DNA of 64,000 nucleotides, from positions 2,148,578 through 2,212,577 of the forward strand of contig CANLOL010000001.1 of NCBI GenBank assembly GCA_947492905.1, read 5' to 3'. Source of the DNA: an uncultured Sphingorhabdus sp. Lineage in GTDB: Bacteria > Pseudomonadota > Alphaproteobacteria > Sphingomonadales > Sphingomonadaceae. A model generated the notes under the pieces. The model was not told where the DNA came from, searched no databases, and was given only the letters and a program-made list of their open reading frames with translations. Made by a program: the position numbers and the translations under genes. Shown here in pieces: positions 1 through 9,087 of this stretch (the stretch's first letter is position 1; each line of letters opens with the position of its first letter).

Positions 1-1129
1 ACGGTCCAGGAATATCAATATAAGCTGAATTAGCGCGGTTATAAGGAGGCGATTCCTCTACCAATGCCTCTTCGGTTCCTGGAATGGAAACCAAATCTTT
101 ATCCTGCAAAAATGCTTTTGTCGGCGGCAATTGACGGCGCGCCTCTGCAACAGGGCCATCGCTAGCTTTATTCGCATTCATTTTATCCATACATTGCTGC
201 GCCGTTTGTCCGGGTGCATAGCGGGCGCATACTTCGGCTAAAGCATCTTGATTGCGTTTTAAATCTGCCTTTCCAATCGCTTCTAATTCAGCCAGAGATA
301 TATCTACACCTTCGGTTTTTTTGACCATATTGGAAAATTTTTCAGCGCCCAATTCAAAACCCGTCGCACTGCCCGCTTGTGAACCAACATGCGCTGCTAA
401 TTGCTTCATAGCCACAGATGCTGCATCAGCCGCTTCTTTCAGCTCATTTTGCAATGCTTCATCTTCGACTTCTGCAAAAGCGGCAATGGCATCCCCTACA
501 TAAAAGGCACCGAAACCGCCAAAACCGCCTTGACCACGTTTCACAAAGGTTGCCGGCAACGGTAATTTCAAATTGGTTTGAATTTGTGATGCCGCCGTTG
601 GAATATTTTTGAGATATTTGATAAAAGCTTTTAAGCGCGTTTCGGCATCTGCATAAGGGCGCGCGATATAGACGCTTGGGTCCAATGCTCCAATATAATA
701 AGCGGGATTTTTATGCGGTTGATCGGCTTCTTCAAGCCAGAATAATTCGCCCTCCATCGTATTGATGAGATATTGGCGTTCAAATTTTTGCGCATCGGTT
801 AAATCGGCTTCATCAACAGCCTGTGCATCTAATATCGCTTTTTTACGATAATCAATTGCCGCCTTTAATCCTTCTGGTGAAAAATCGATCAACTGCCCAT
901 CAAATTCATGGCGTCCTTGGCTAATTGCAAAAGTGGGATTAATCTCGAAATAGCCATTTAAGAAACTCTCCATATAGTCTCCCCAAGCGCTACCATCGCT
1001 TTTTACTTCGGCCGCAGCAATTGTATCGCTGCTATTTTCGCTATTCTTTTCGCTACTCTTTTCGTTACAGGCCCCTGTAATTGCTATTGCAGCCAATGAT
1101 GCTGCCAACATAAATTTGCGCATATCCAT
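1..1129 (-). CDS. DUF885 family predicted hydrolase, lipoprotein-like, C-terminus cut by window edge
   Basis: The reverse strand is open from an ATG at 1129 to the window edge, giving the first 376 residues. The N-terminus is a signal peptide ending in an ITGAC lipobox, followed by a Ser/Glu/Asn-rich linker, so the protein is probably a periplasm-facing lipoprotein. The body, with FELGAEKFSNMVK and a YARPYADAETR stretch, reads as DUF885, a family of about 600 residues whose HExxPGH-type zinc motif lies in the C-terminal part outside this window. An AAGAGG Shine-Dalgarno sits 5 bases before the chosen ATG; an in-frame ATG at 1123 is the alternative. The family is thought to be peptidase-like, but the substrate is unknown. 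Confidence 0.75.
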   Translation of the reverse strand, partial: MDMRKFMLAASLAAIAITGACNEKSSEKNSENSSDTIAAAEVKSDGSAWGDYMESFLNGYFEINPTFAISQGRHEFDGQLIDFSPEGLKAAIDYRKKAILDAQAVDEADLTDAQKFERQYLINTMEGELFWLEEADQPHKNPAYYIGALDPSVYIARPYADAETRLKAFIKYLKNIPTAASQIQTNLKLPLPATFVKRGQGGFGGFGAFYVGDAIAAFAEVEDEALQNELKEAADAASVAMKQLAAHVGSQAGSATGFELGAEKFSNMVKKTEGVDISLAELEAIGKADLKRNQDALAEVCARYAPGQTAQQCMDKMNANKASDGPVAEARRQLPPTKAFLQDKDLVSIPGTEEALVEESPPYNRANSAYIDIPGP

Positions 1130-1258
1130 ACCATCCTCTTACAAAAATATTTATGCGTAATAACTACACAGATTATCATTTGATACCAGTGTTACTTTCC
1201 TCTCTTCGCTTCATTAATTGCTTTCTAGCAATAGAATATGTCGCTAAGAGATTTCTCA

Positions 1259-2509
1259 ATGTCAGATGCTCAACATCCCTTTGCCTATGCAAATTTTCGT
1301 TATCTATGGATATCGCGATTTTCATCCATGCTATCGCTCTATGGATTATCCCTAATCATCGGCTGGCAGGCCTATAATCTAGCACGGCAAGATCTCGATA
1401 TTTCTGCTGCTGCTGGTATTTTGGGACTATTAGGATTACTCCAATTCATACCATTATTCATATTAACGCCGCTTGTTGGTTGGGTCGCCGACAGATTAGA
1501 CAGGCGATGGATTGCGCGCATAGTCGCAGCGGCTCAAGCTATAATCGCTCTTATTTTAGCATTACTAACCTATGCCGATCAAATAACGCTCTGGACATTT
1601 TATATTATTGCACTGCTTTTAGGGATTTGCCGTGCTTTTTTAGGGCCTGCGATAAGCGCTCTAGCGCCCAATACCGTTCCTAAAGAATCCTTACCAAGGG
1701 CCATCGCCCTATCCACTATTGCATGGCAAGTGGGCGTAATAATAGGCCCAGCTTTTGCAGGACCGCTCTATAGCATTGCTGATTATTTACCCTATTTTGT
1801 CTGCGCAGCCCTTTATTGCATAGCATTTGGGTCATTAATGATGATTGGTCCAATAGAACAGGGCCGCCCCGACAATAGCAAAGGTCCGCTGAAACAAGTA
1901 TCGGATGGCATGTCCTATGTTTGGACCAATAAATTGGTGTTGGGCGCCATAACATTGGATTTATTCGTTATGTTTTTAGCGGGGGCTCAGGCCATGATCC
2001 CTGTTTTTGCGCGCGATATATTAGACGTAGGCGAATATGGGCTTTCCTTACTCGCAATCTCCCCTGCAATAGGCGCTTTATTGGTTGCGGGATGGTTCTC
2101 ATTCAAGCCATTGGCAAATAATGTGGGGCGCAAAATGCTGATTGCTATGGCTGTATTTGGACTATGTACAATTGGTTTTGGCCTATCATCCCTATTACCG
2201 CTCTCTATGGCTTTTTTAGCATTGTGCGGGGCTGCTGATATGTTTGGTGTATTTGTCAGATCGACCTTAATTCAAATCAACACCCCCGATGAAAAACGCG
2301 GGCGCGTAGGGGCTGTTAGCCAAATGACCATTAGCGCCTCTAATGAATTAGGCGATGCTTTTACAGGCGGCTTAGCCATATTAATTGGCCCAATAGCGGC
2401 TATTGTCGTTGGCGGCAGCGGGGCAATTGTGATAACAGCTTTTTGGTATAAATTATTTCCAGAATTAAATGCAGCCAAGACATTTGACCCACCGGAAAAT
2501 GATAATTAG
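1259..2509 (+). CDS. MFS transporter, EntS/MFS_3-like exporter
   Basis: A protein of about 416 residues with some 12 hydrophobic segments. The first cytoplasmic loop carries VGWVADRLDRRWIAR, matching the MFS motif G-x-x-x-D-R-x-x-R-R. The overall shape, with the pattern PNTVPKESLPRAIAL after TM4, is that of the MFS_3 group, which includes enterobactin exporter EntS and macrolide exporters. I prefer the ATG at 1259 because AAGAG lies upstream of it; an in-frame ATG at 1238 has no ribosome site. It stands divergent from the DUF885 gene and 39 bases before cysK. The substrate cannot be told from sequence. Confidence 0.85.
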   Translation: MSDAQHPFAYANFRYLWISRFSSMLSLYGLSLIIGWQAYNLARQDLDISAAAGILGLLGLLQFIPLFILTPLVGWVADRLDRRWIARIVAAAQAIIALILALLTYADQITLWTFYIIALLLGICRAFLGPAISALAPNTVPKESLPRAIALSTIAWQVGVIIGPAFAGPLYSIADYLPYFVCAALYCIAFGSLMMIGPIEQGRPDNSKGPLKQVSDGMSYVWTNKLVLGAITLDLFVMFLAGAQAMIPVFARDILDVGEYGLSLLAISPAIGALLVAGWFSFKPLANNVGRKMLIAMAVFGLCTIGFGLSSLLPLSMAFLALCGAADMFGVFVRSTLIQINTPDEKRGRVGAVSQMTISASNELGDAFTGGLAILIGPIAAIVVGGSGAIVITAFWYKLFPELNAAKTFDPPENDN

Positions 2510-2548
2510 AAATATAATGATAAATGATGCACCCCAAGGAGAATTCTC

Positions 2549-3466
2549 ATGATTAATAACACCATTTTAGAAACCATTGGTAATACGCCGCATATCAAAA
2601 TGCAGCGCCTTTTTGGTGATCATAATGTTTGGATTAAATCAGAACGTTCTAATCCCGGTGGTTCAATCAAAGACCGTATCGCGCTGGCAATGATAGAAGA
2701 TGCAGAAAAATCAGGAGCCTTAAAAGCAGGCGGTACAATTATCGAGCCCACATCGGGAAATACAGGCGTAGGCCTTGCTATGGTGGCGGCTGTAAAGGGC
2801 TATAAATTAATATTGGTGATGCCAGAATCCATGTCATTGGAGCGCCGACGTTTGATGCTAGCTTATGGTGCAACATTTGATTTAACTCCAAAAGAAAAAG
2901 GCATGAAAGGCGCTATTGAAAGGGCTACAGAATTAATCGGTCAAACCCCAAACAGCTGGATGCCACAACAGTTTGAAAACCCAGCTAATGTTGATGTTCA
3001 TGTGCGCACCACAGCGCAGGAAATATTGAATGATTTTGCCGATAACCCCTTAGATGCAATTATCACTGGTGTTGGCACTGGCGGTCATATCAGCGGCGTT
3101 GCGCAAGTTTTAAAAGAAAAATGGAGCGGCTTAAAAGTCTATGCTGTTGAGCCAACTGCATCCCCTGTTATTAGCGGTGGGCAGCCCGGCCCGCATCCTA
3201 TCCAAGGCATTGGCGCAGGCTTTATTCCCGGCAATTTGCATACACAAATCATTGATGGCGCTATCCAAGTTGATCCAGCCGATGCCAAAGAAATGGCGCG
3301 GCGTAGCGCAAGCGAAGAAGGCATGTTAGTTGGTATATCCTCTGGCGCAACATTAGCCGCTATTGCGCAAAAATTACCTGATTTAAGTAAAGATGCGAAT
3401 ATTCTTGGCTTTAATTATGATACTGGCGAGCGTTATTTATCTGTGCCAGATTTCTTACCTGAATGA
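2549..3466 (+). CDS. cysK: Cysteine synthase A (O-acetylserine sulfhydrylase)
   Basis: A PLP enzyme that makes L-cysteine from O-acetylserine and sulfide in the cytoplasm. At 305 residues it has normal family length. The PLP lysine is K41 in PGGSIKDR, the substrate loop TSGNTG is at about residues 68-73, and the glycine-rich phosphate loop GTGGHISG is near residue 172. The C-terminal GISSGA matches the family serine that holds the PLP ring. AAGGAG precedes the start by 8 bases. It follows the MFS gene closely and may be co-transcribed with it. CysM is possible but the loop sequences favour CysK. Confidence 0.93.
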   Translation: MINNTILETIGNTPHIKMQRLFGDHNVWIKSERSNPGGSIKDRIALAMIEDAEKSGALKAGGTIIEPTSGNTGVGLAMVAAVKGYKLILVMPESMSLERRRLMLAYGATFDLTPKEKGMKGAIERATELIGQTPNSWMPQQFENPANVDVHVRTTAQEILNDFADNPLDAIITGVGTGGHISGVAQVLKEKWSGLKVYAVEPTASPVISGGQPGPHPIQGIGAGFIPGNLHTQIIDGAIQVDPADAKEMARRSASEEGMLVGISSGATLAAIAQKLPDLSKDANILGFNYDTGERYLSVPDFLPE

Positions 3467-3514
3467 TTTGACAATATTTAGATTTATTATAAGCTCTATT
3501 TGAAGGGGATTATA

Positions 3515-4621
3515 ATGCAAAAATTTATTATTGCTTCACTATTATGCGCCGGATTATTGTCCGCGCCTGCCATTGCACAGGAAAATGAAGAAGAAGAGAA
3601 ACCAATTGAGACAGGTTGGTTCACAACTCAGGGCGGCGTTTCCGTTCATCACAGCGGGATAATTTTACCCTTAATTTTGAACAATCAACAAGTTGTAACT
3701 AGCCCCGTTCCCCAAAGCGGCAGCAATGGGATGGACAATATCATTCAATATCGAGATAAAAATAGCGATATTTTTGCCTCTATATATATTTACAAACCAT
3801 CCTTTGCCGATGCAGAGCTTACTGCTGCTATGACCGACAGAGCCATTCGGCAATCATTTGGCATTAATGCGGAACCAAATTTATTTACTACTGCATCAAT
3901 AGCAGGAAAAGAAAATTCAGCATTGATATTGGCTTATGAAGATTCACCGAAAAATTTAGCAACAGCAGGTGCTTTCGCTAAAGTGAATGACTGGATATTA
4001 AAGATCAGAGTAAGTGGTCCAAAAAATGAATATGATGGCGTCATCAATCTTCTCAATACCGCATTAGAAGACATCAAATTTGATGCAGCCCCAGAACAAC
4101 TCTCTAGCGTACAACCAAAAAATTGTGTGAACAAGCTAGAAGGAAAAGCTAAGTTTAGCAAGAAGAGTAGCTCTGATAATCCACTCCTTTCTGGCTTATT
4201 GTCAGGGTTGGCTGGCGGCCTATTTAGTGAAAAGGATGAAGATGGAGAAGAGAGTGAAGATGGTGGAGAGAGAATCAAAAGGCCATCATTTAGCAATTGG
4301 TGCATAGCCGATAGCTTCGTTCTTGATACTATTTCTTATAATATTTACCGAACGACAGATGAAAAAGATAGCACCATCATAATGCCAACTTCTGATACTG
4401 GAAGTGTAATCCTTACGGGAAATGCTTTATTATCAAAGGATAGGTCTTTGAGTATTTATAATATTGGCTCAATAGATAATTATGGTGAGATGAAAGGCGA
4501 TCTATCAGCCAAACAATATCAACAAATGTTGACAGGTAAAAATAAATTTAGGCTGATAAAAAATTCGAGCAATATTATTAAAGCCAATGGAGATACAACC
4601 ATAACTCTGTTTACTGGCTAA
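3515..4621 (+). CDS. Secreted protein of unknown function with acidic central segment
   Basis: I do not recognise the family. The ATG at 3515 has AAGGGG nearby and opens a signal peptide (hydrophobic core IIASLLCAGLLSAPA, cleavage after AIA), so the 368-residue product is probably periplasmic or exported. The mature N-terminus is Glu-rich. A glycine/leucine stretch LLSGLLSGLAGGLF near residues 215-235 is followed directly by an acidic run rich in Glu, Asp and Gly. Two cysteines (NCVNK and WCIAD) could form a disulfide. It lies 49 bases after cysK and converges on the acyl-CoA dehydrogenase gene. Confidence 0.7.
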   Translation: MQKFIIASLLCAGLLSAPAIAQENEEEEKPIETGWFTTQGGVSVHHSGIILPLILNNQQVVTSPVPQSGSNGMDNIIQYRDKNSDIFASIYIYKPSFADAELTAAMTDRAIRQSFGINAEPNLFTTASIAGKENSALILAYEDSPKNLATAGAFAKVNDWILKIRVSGPKNEYDGVINLLNTALEDIKFDAAPEQLSSVQPKNCVNKLEGKAKFSKKSSSDNPLLSGLLSGLAGGLFSEKDEDGEESEDGGERIKRPSFSNWCIADSFVLDTISYNIYRTTDEKDSTIIMPTSDTGSVILTGNALLSKDRSLSIYNIGSIDNYGEMKGDLSAKQYQQMLTGKNKFRLIKNSSNIIKANGDTTITLFTG

Positions 4622-4652
4622 AAAAACGCAGGCTTCTGAATCGAGACCTGCG
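4621..4652 (-). terminator. Intrinsic terminator of the acyl-CoA dehydrogenase transcript
   Basis: On the reverse strand CGCAGG pairs with CCTGCG around a 14-base loop (arms at 4647-4652 and 4627-4632), followed by a run of T residues at 4626-4621. It starts 38 bases past the end of the acyl-CoA dehydrogenase gene. The T run overlaps the stop codon of the convergent secreted-protein gene. In the forward direction no T run follows the stem. Confidence 0.75.
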
Positions 4653-4689
4653 CATTTATTTCCATTTTATTGCTATTTAAGCGTTTATA

Positions 4690-6492
4690 TTAGGCGACTT
4701 CAAACATTTCTGGGTCAAGCGCCATAATGCTCTCACCGCCTGTTTCAATCTTGCGGCGCAGCGCACCTGCATCGGGCATGATACGCTCGGCAAAATAACG
4801 CGCTGTTACCAATTTCGTTTCATAAAATGCCGCATTGCCCTCGCCACTTTCTAGCGCTTCACGCGCTGCTACGCTCATACGCAACCACTGAAGGCCGAGT
4901 GCAACAATACCCATGATGTGCATATAATGATGTGCCCCTGCCCCAACATTATCGGGGTTAGCCATACCATTTTGCATGAACCACATAGTCGCTGCTTTTA
5001 ACTCGCCATTGGCTTTTTCAAGGCGCTCGGCAAAATCACTACTATCAGCGCCCGCTTTGACTGCTGCGCATTCATCATCCACAACTTTGAAGAAAGCTTG
5101 AACAGCACGACCACCATTTTGGGCCAATTTACGGCCAACAAGATCCATAGCTTGTATGCCATTTGTGCCTTCGTAAATCATTGTGATACGAGCATCGCGC
5201 ACATATTGCTCCATGCCCCATTCGCCAATATAACCATGGCCGCCGTAAACTTGCTGCGCATTGGTGGCAATGTCATAGCCTTTATCGGTACCATATCCCT
5301 TAATTACAGGAGTTAGCAGCGATAATAGATCATCAGCCATTTCACGATCTTCCTCGGTCGCTCCTTTGTGGATGAGATCGGCTTGCAGAGCACCCCATAA
5401 GCAAAGAGCGCGCATACCTTCGGTAATTGCTTTGGCATCCATCAACATGCGGCGCACATCGGGGTGAACGAACAATGTATCGGCTTTTTCTTCCAAATCT
5501 TTCGGGCCCGTCAATGCGCGGCCTTGGCGACGATCGGCTGCATAAGCCACAGCATTTTGATAGGATATTTCCGCAATACCAAGCCCTTGCTGGCCAACGC
5601 CGAGACGCGCCACATTCATCATGATGAACATAGCGGCAAGACCTTTATTCTCTTCGCCTACCAAATAGCCAGTAGCGCCGTCATAATTCATGACGCACGT
5701 AGAATTTCCGTGTATACCCATTTTATGTTCAATCGATCCACAGGATAATGTGTTGCGATCTCCCAATGATCCATCATCATTGACGATGAATTTAGGAACA
5801 ATGAATAATGAAATCCCTTTTACGCTGTCCGGTGCATCGGGCGTTTTAGCCAATACCAAGTGAATGATATTTTCGGTCATATCATGCTCGCCAGAGGATA
5901 TGAAGATTTTGGTGCCGCTAATTGCAAAGCTGCCGTCGTCATTTGGTACCGCTTTTGTGCGAATTAGTCCCAAATCTGTGCCACAATGTGGTTCGGTCAA
6001 ATTCATAGTGCCGCCCCATTTTCCAGAGACCATATTTGGCACATATTTTTCTTTTTGCTCTTGGCTGCCTTTTGCCAAGATAGAAGACACGGCGCCATGC
6101 GTAAGTCCAGGGTACATAGCAAATGCCATATTAGAGCTTGCCATAAATTCTTCAAAAGCCATGCTGACGACATGCGGTAATTCTTGCCCGCCAAATTCTT
6201 CGGGCGCAGATAAAGTACCCCACCCAGCTTCGCAATATTGTGCATAGGCTTCTTTGAAACCTGCGGGTGTAGTTACGCTGCCATCTTCATGACGAGTGCA
6301 GCCTTCTAAATCACCCGATTGGTTGAGCGGGAACAAAACATTTTCAACAAATTTAGAACCTTCACCCAAAATTGCTTCAACCATATCGGGCGTAGCATTT
6401 TCAAATCCTGGTAAATTTGAATATTTTTCTAATTTCAAAACATTGTTAAGGTTGAATAATGTGTCGTTTACAGGGGCTTTATACTGAGGCAT
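4690..6492 (-). CDS. Acyl-CoA dehydrogenase, long DmdC-like type with C-terminal extension
   Basis: A FAD-dependent acyl-CoA dehydrogenase of 600 residues, longer than the usual 380-400. The core holds [15 protein letters not shown] and the FAD-binding [21 protein letters not shown]; the catalytic glutamate is expected in [10 protein letters not shown] near residue 425. The last 150 residues form the acyl-CoA dehydrogenase C-terminal extension seen in DmdC (3-methylmercaptopropionyl-CoA dehydrogenase) and related FadE-like proteins. It lies 43 bases after a MerR-type regulator on the same strand and most likely forms an operon with it. The true acyl substrate is open: DMSP-derived, branched-chain or fatty acyl-CoA are all possible. 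Confidence 0.88.
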   Translation of the reverse strand: MPQYKAPVNDTLFNLNNVLKLEKYSNLPGFENATPDMVEAILGEGSKFVENVLFPLNQSGDLEGCTRHEDGSVTTPAGFKEAYAQYCEAGWGTLSAPEEFGGQELPHVVSMAFEEFMASSNMAFAMYPGLTHGAVSSILAKGSQEQKEKYVPNMVSGKWGGTMNLTEPHCGTDLGLIRTKAVPNDDGSFAISGTKIFISSGEHDMTENIIHLVLAKTPDAPDSVKGISLFIVPKFIVNDDGSLGDRNTLSCGSIEHKMGIHGNSTCVMNYDGATGYLVGEENKGLAAMFIMMNVARLGVGQQGLGIAEISYQNAVAYAADRRQGRALTGPKDLEEKADTLFVHPDVRRMLMDAKAITEGMRALCLWGALQADLIHKGATEEDREMADDLLSLLTPVIKGYGTDKGYDIATNAQQVYGGHGYIGEWGMEQYVRDARITMIYEGTNGIQAMDLVGRKLAQNGGRAVQAFFKVVDDECAAVKAGADSSDFAERLEKANGELKAATMWFMQNGMANPDNVGAGAHHYMHIMGIVALGLQWLRMSVAAREALESGEGNAAFYETKLVTARYFAERIMPDAGALRRKIETGGESIMALDPEMFEVA

Positions 6493-6535
6493 ATTTTTAT
6501 CCTATAGAAAGATGAAGTAATTATTTGATATAGTC

Positions 6536-6979
6536 TTATTTTTGGTCGCTTATTTCTGCTTCTTCGACAACAGCAACAAATTCGGTCAATTCTGATATTG
6601 CACTATCAATATCTTCTTTTTGTTTTTTGAGCAATTCTATGCGCGCAACGCATTTTTCTAACGTCACTTTTCGCTGCAAATTACGCCCATCACCAACATC
6701 ATAAAGATCAATCATCTCGCGAATTTCAGCAAGACTAAATCCCACACGCTTTGCTCTTAATATCCATGCAAGTCTAGCGCGGTCGCGTTTAGAATAAACG
6801 CGCGATAGACCATTTCTCTCTGGTGCTATTAATCCTTGATCTTCATAAAAACGCAATGCACGCGCCGTAACATCAAATTCGCTCGATAAATCTGAAATAG
6901 TGAAAGATTCACGATTGAGATGATCGGGCATATCGAGCGTTGCATCGGCCCTAGGTTTTTCTGATACGCTATTGTTCAT
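6536..6979 (-). CDS. MerR-family transcriptional regulator (LiuR/PsrA-like)
   Basis: A 147-residue DNA-binding protein. The winged helix spans about residues 25-95, with FTISDLSSEFDVTARALRFY and the hallmark RALRFYEDQGLI; a coiled-coil helix follows (VARIELLKKQKEDIDSAIS). It lacks the Cys/His clusters of metal-sensing MerR proteins, which fits the acyl-CoA and branched-chain catabolism regulators of the LiuR type. It is the first gene before an acyl-CoA dehydrogenase, and a palindrome lies in its own promoter, so autoregulation plus control of the dehydrogenase is the likely arrangement. Confidence 0.85.
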   Translation of the reverse strand: MNNSVSEKPRADATLDMPDHLNRESFTISDLSSEFDVTARALRFYEDQGLIAPERNGLSRVYSKRDRARLAWILRAKRVGFSLAEIREMIDLYDVGDGRNLQRKVTLEKCVARIELLKKQKEDIDSAISELTEFVAVVEEAEISDQK

Positions 6980-7012
6980 GTTCGAATCTCACAGCTTAGT
7001 TCATATGACTTT

Positions 7013-7041
7013 CTTATACTTAACGTTTACGCTAACGTCAA
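7013..7041 (-). promoter_or_regulatory. Promoter with embedded MerR-type operator
   Basis: Reading the reverse strand, TTGACG (7041-7036) and TATAAG (7018-7013) are separated by 17 bases that contain the imperfect palindrome GACGTTAGCGTAAACGTT. An operator between -35 and -10 is the MerR pattern, and the ACGTTnnCGTAAACGT core resembles published LiuR-type sites. It lies 34-62 bases upstream of the merR start codon. Confidence 0.65.
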
Positions 7042-7063
7042 GCAAAAATAGGAGTGTGACTTT

Positions 7064-7177
7064 ATGCCTGCCTATGACTTAGTTGCCAGAACATTTTATG
7101 ACTCCCAGAACCTTTATAACTCACAGAACTTTCTACAATCAGTTCACCCAAGATTTGCGCGATATGCCTTGTGCTGA
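7064..7177 (+). CDS. Possible 37-residue small ORF with repeated SQN motif
   Basis: An ATG at 7064 is preceded by AGGAG at 9 bases spacing and opens a 37-codon frame ending in TGA at 7177. The peptide contains FYDSQNLYNSQNF, which comes from an imperfect tandem repeat of about 20 bases at 7084-7134. The last 39 bases overlap the 3' end of serB in antisense. It is divergent from the MerR gene and would share its operator region. No homologue is known to me; it may be noise around a small repeat. Confidence 0.2.
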   Translation: MPAYDLVARTFYDSQNLYNSQNFLQSVHPRFARYALC

Positions 7178-8017
7178 TAATAAGGCTGTTAAATCACCAT
7201 GGACGATATGCATGTCGGCTGCCTTTTGCGCCGCTGGTTTCGCTTTATAAGCCACCCCCAAGCCCGCAGCTTCAATCATAGGTATATCATTCGCGCCATC
7301 ACCAACGGCCAATGTTTGGGACTTCTGCCAATCATTACGTGCAATGATAGCGTTTAAAATATTCTGCTTTGTTTGAGCATCAACGATTTCACCGTCAATT
7401 TCGCCGCTTAATATGCCATTATCAATCTTCAATTCATTAGCGTGGAAATGATGAAAGCCTAATGTTTGGGCTACGCTGCGGGCAAATTGATTAAAACCGC
7501 CTGATACCAAAACACATTGTGCGCCGCGCGATGCCATTGTTTTGACCAATGTTTCAGCACCCTTGCTCATCACCACACGTTCTTTCAGACATGTTTCAAT
7601 AGCTTCTTGGTTCAATCCTTTTAACAATGCAACACGGGCCCGCAATGCTTCCTCAAAGTCCATTTCGCCCTGCATAGCGCGCTCGGTTACAGCAGCAATT
7701 TCGTCTTTAATACCAGCATAATCAGCAAGTTCGTCAATGCACTCGACAGTAATCATGGTGCTGTCCATGTCAGATATCAGCAGTTTTTTTTGGCGATTGC
7801 TCTCATCTTGCACTGCTATATCCATTGCATCCATCAAGGGTATAAGCGCGGTTTTGGCAGTATCAATTTCGCCATCAAAATATATATCCACAACTTGACC
7901 TTCATCAATCCAATCTATTTTGCCCAGCGATAACTCTGATTTCTTGAGCAAATCTTGGGCGGCTGATAAGTGTCCGCTTGCAAGCATCTCACTTGCTATT
8001 AAGGTTGCTATTGGCAT
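7139..8017 (-). CDS. serB: Phosphoserine phosphatase
   Basis: The last step of serine synthesis, removing phosphate from L-phosphoserine in the cytoplasm. The HAD phosphatase core starts with ISDMDSTMITVE, giving nucleophile D83 and acid D85; SGGFNQF is motif II and VGDGANDIPMIEAAGLGVAYKAKP is motif III/IV. The N-terminal 75 residues form the ACT-like extension typical of 290-residue proteobacterial SerB. The start ATG at 8017 has AGGA upstream and overlaps the ATG of divergent miaA by two bases. Confidence 0.93.
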   Translation of the reverse strand: MPIATLIASEMLASGHLSAAQDLLKKSELSLGKIDWIDEGQVVDIYFDGEIDTAKTALIPLMDAMDIAVQDESNRQKKLLISDMDSTMITVECIDELADYAGIKDEIAAVTERAMQGEMDFEEALRARVALLKGLNQEAIETCLKERVVMSKGAETLVKTMASRGAQCVLVSGGFNQFARSVAQTLGFHHFHANELKIDNGILSGEIDGEIVDAQTKQNILNAIIARNDWQKSQTLAVGDGANDIPMIEAAGLGVAYKAKPAAQKAADMHIVHGDLTALLSAQGISRKSWVN

Positions 8018-8951
8018 GACGAATCCTATTCATAATAAAACTGTAGCGCTTATCGCTGGTCCAACCGCTAGCGGCAAGACTGGATTAGCAATTGCACTAG
8101 CTAATCATAATCCCGATCAAAAATATATCATTATTAATGCCGATAGTGCGCAAATATATGATCATCTGCCTATTTTAAGCGCGCAGCCCGATGCCGAAGA
8201 AATGACGCAAGCAGAACATAGATTATTTGGCTATAAATATGGCAGCATAACATGCAGTGCCGTGAGCTGGGCCAATGATGCAAAGTCAGAGATTGATAAA
8301 GCACATAGCGAGAATGCTATCCCTATATTAGTTGGCGGAACAGGCATGTATATCCGCACATTATTGGACGGCATTGCCCCAATCCCAGATATTGATCCCG
8401 ATATCCGGCAATCTGTTCGGACGATGGAAACGCATCAAGCTTATGAACAATTATCAGCGCTTGATGCACCCATGGCCGATATTCTTAATCCCAATGACAC
8501 GACCAGAATAGCGCGAGCATTAGAAGTGATAATGTCCACAGGAACTAGCATTGCGACATGGCGCAAGAAAAAAGAAGGTGGAATTGCCGAGGCTATAAAT
8601 TTAAAACCACTAATCTTGCTGCCCCCACGCGAATGGCTCTATGAAAAATGTGATAAGCGTTTTGTTCAAATGATGGATATAGGAGCAATAGAAGAGGTTG
8701 AGGCTCTTATAAAGCGCAATCCGCCAGCAGATAGCCCCTTGTGGCGCGCAATCGGTGTTAAGGAGATATCCGCCTATATCAATGGTGACATTGATAAAGA
8801 AAAAGCCATAGAATTGGGGCAAATAGCAACGCGCCAATATGCAAAACGCCAATATACGTGGTTCCGCAATCAAGCACCTAGTAGGTGGCAACGTGCAGAT
8901 GGCGAGATAAATTATAAAAATATAAATGATTTTGTAACTTTATTTCATTAA
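8016..8951 (+). CDS. miaA: tRNA dimethylallyltransferase
   Basis: Transfers a dimethylallyl group to A37 of tRNAs that read codons starting with U. The product of 311 residues begins with the P-loop GPTASGKT at about residue 14, followed by the family block DSAQIYDHLPI and VGGTGMYIRTLLDG. RQYAKRQYTWFRNQ is the usual C-terminal signature. A longer frame opens at 7920, but the family N-terminus fits the ATG at 8016; the ribosome site there is weak (AAGG at 11 bases). Its promoter must lie inside serB. Confidence 0.93.
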   Translation: MTNPIHNKTVALIAGPTASGKTGLAIALANHNPDQKYIIINADSAQIYDHLPILSAQPDAEEMTQAEHRLFGYKYGSITCSAVSWANDAKSEIDKAHSENAIPILVGGTGMYIRTLLDGIAPIPDIDPDIRQSVRTMETHQAYEQLSALDAPMADILNPNDTTRIARALEVIMSTGTSIATWRKKKEGGIAEAINLKPLILLPPREWLYEKCDKRFVQMMDIGAIEEVEALIKRNPPADSPLWRAIGVKEISAYINGDIDKEKAIELGQIATRQYAKRQYTWFRNQAPSRWQRADGEINYKNINDFVTLFH

Positions 8952-9087
8952 TTATAGTTGACATGATAGTTTTATATCATTAGCCAGCCACTTCTTGCCT
9001 AATTTTTATCTTAATATAGAGAATGGGCGATGATCTAAATTAACCCCCGCTTATAATATAGCGTATTAAAATGTATTGGAATTGATT

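Noticed and set aside
5098-6487. Several forward-strand ORFs of 60-130 codons
   Set aside because: All lie antisense inside the acyl-CoA dehydrogenase gene and have no ribosome site or recognisable domain.
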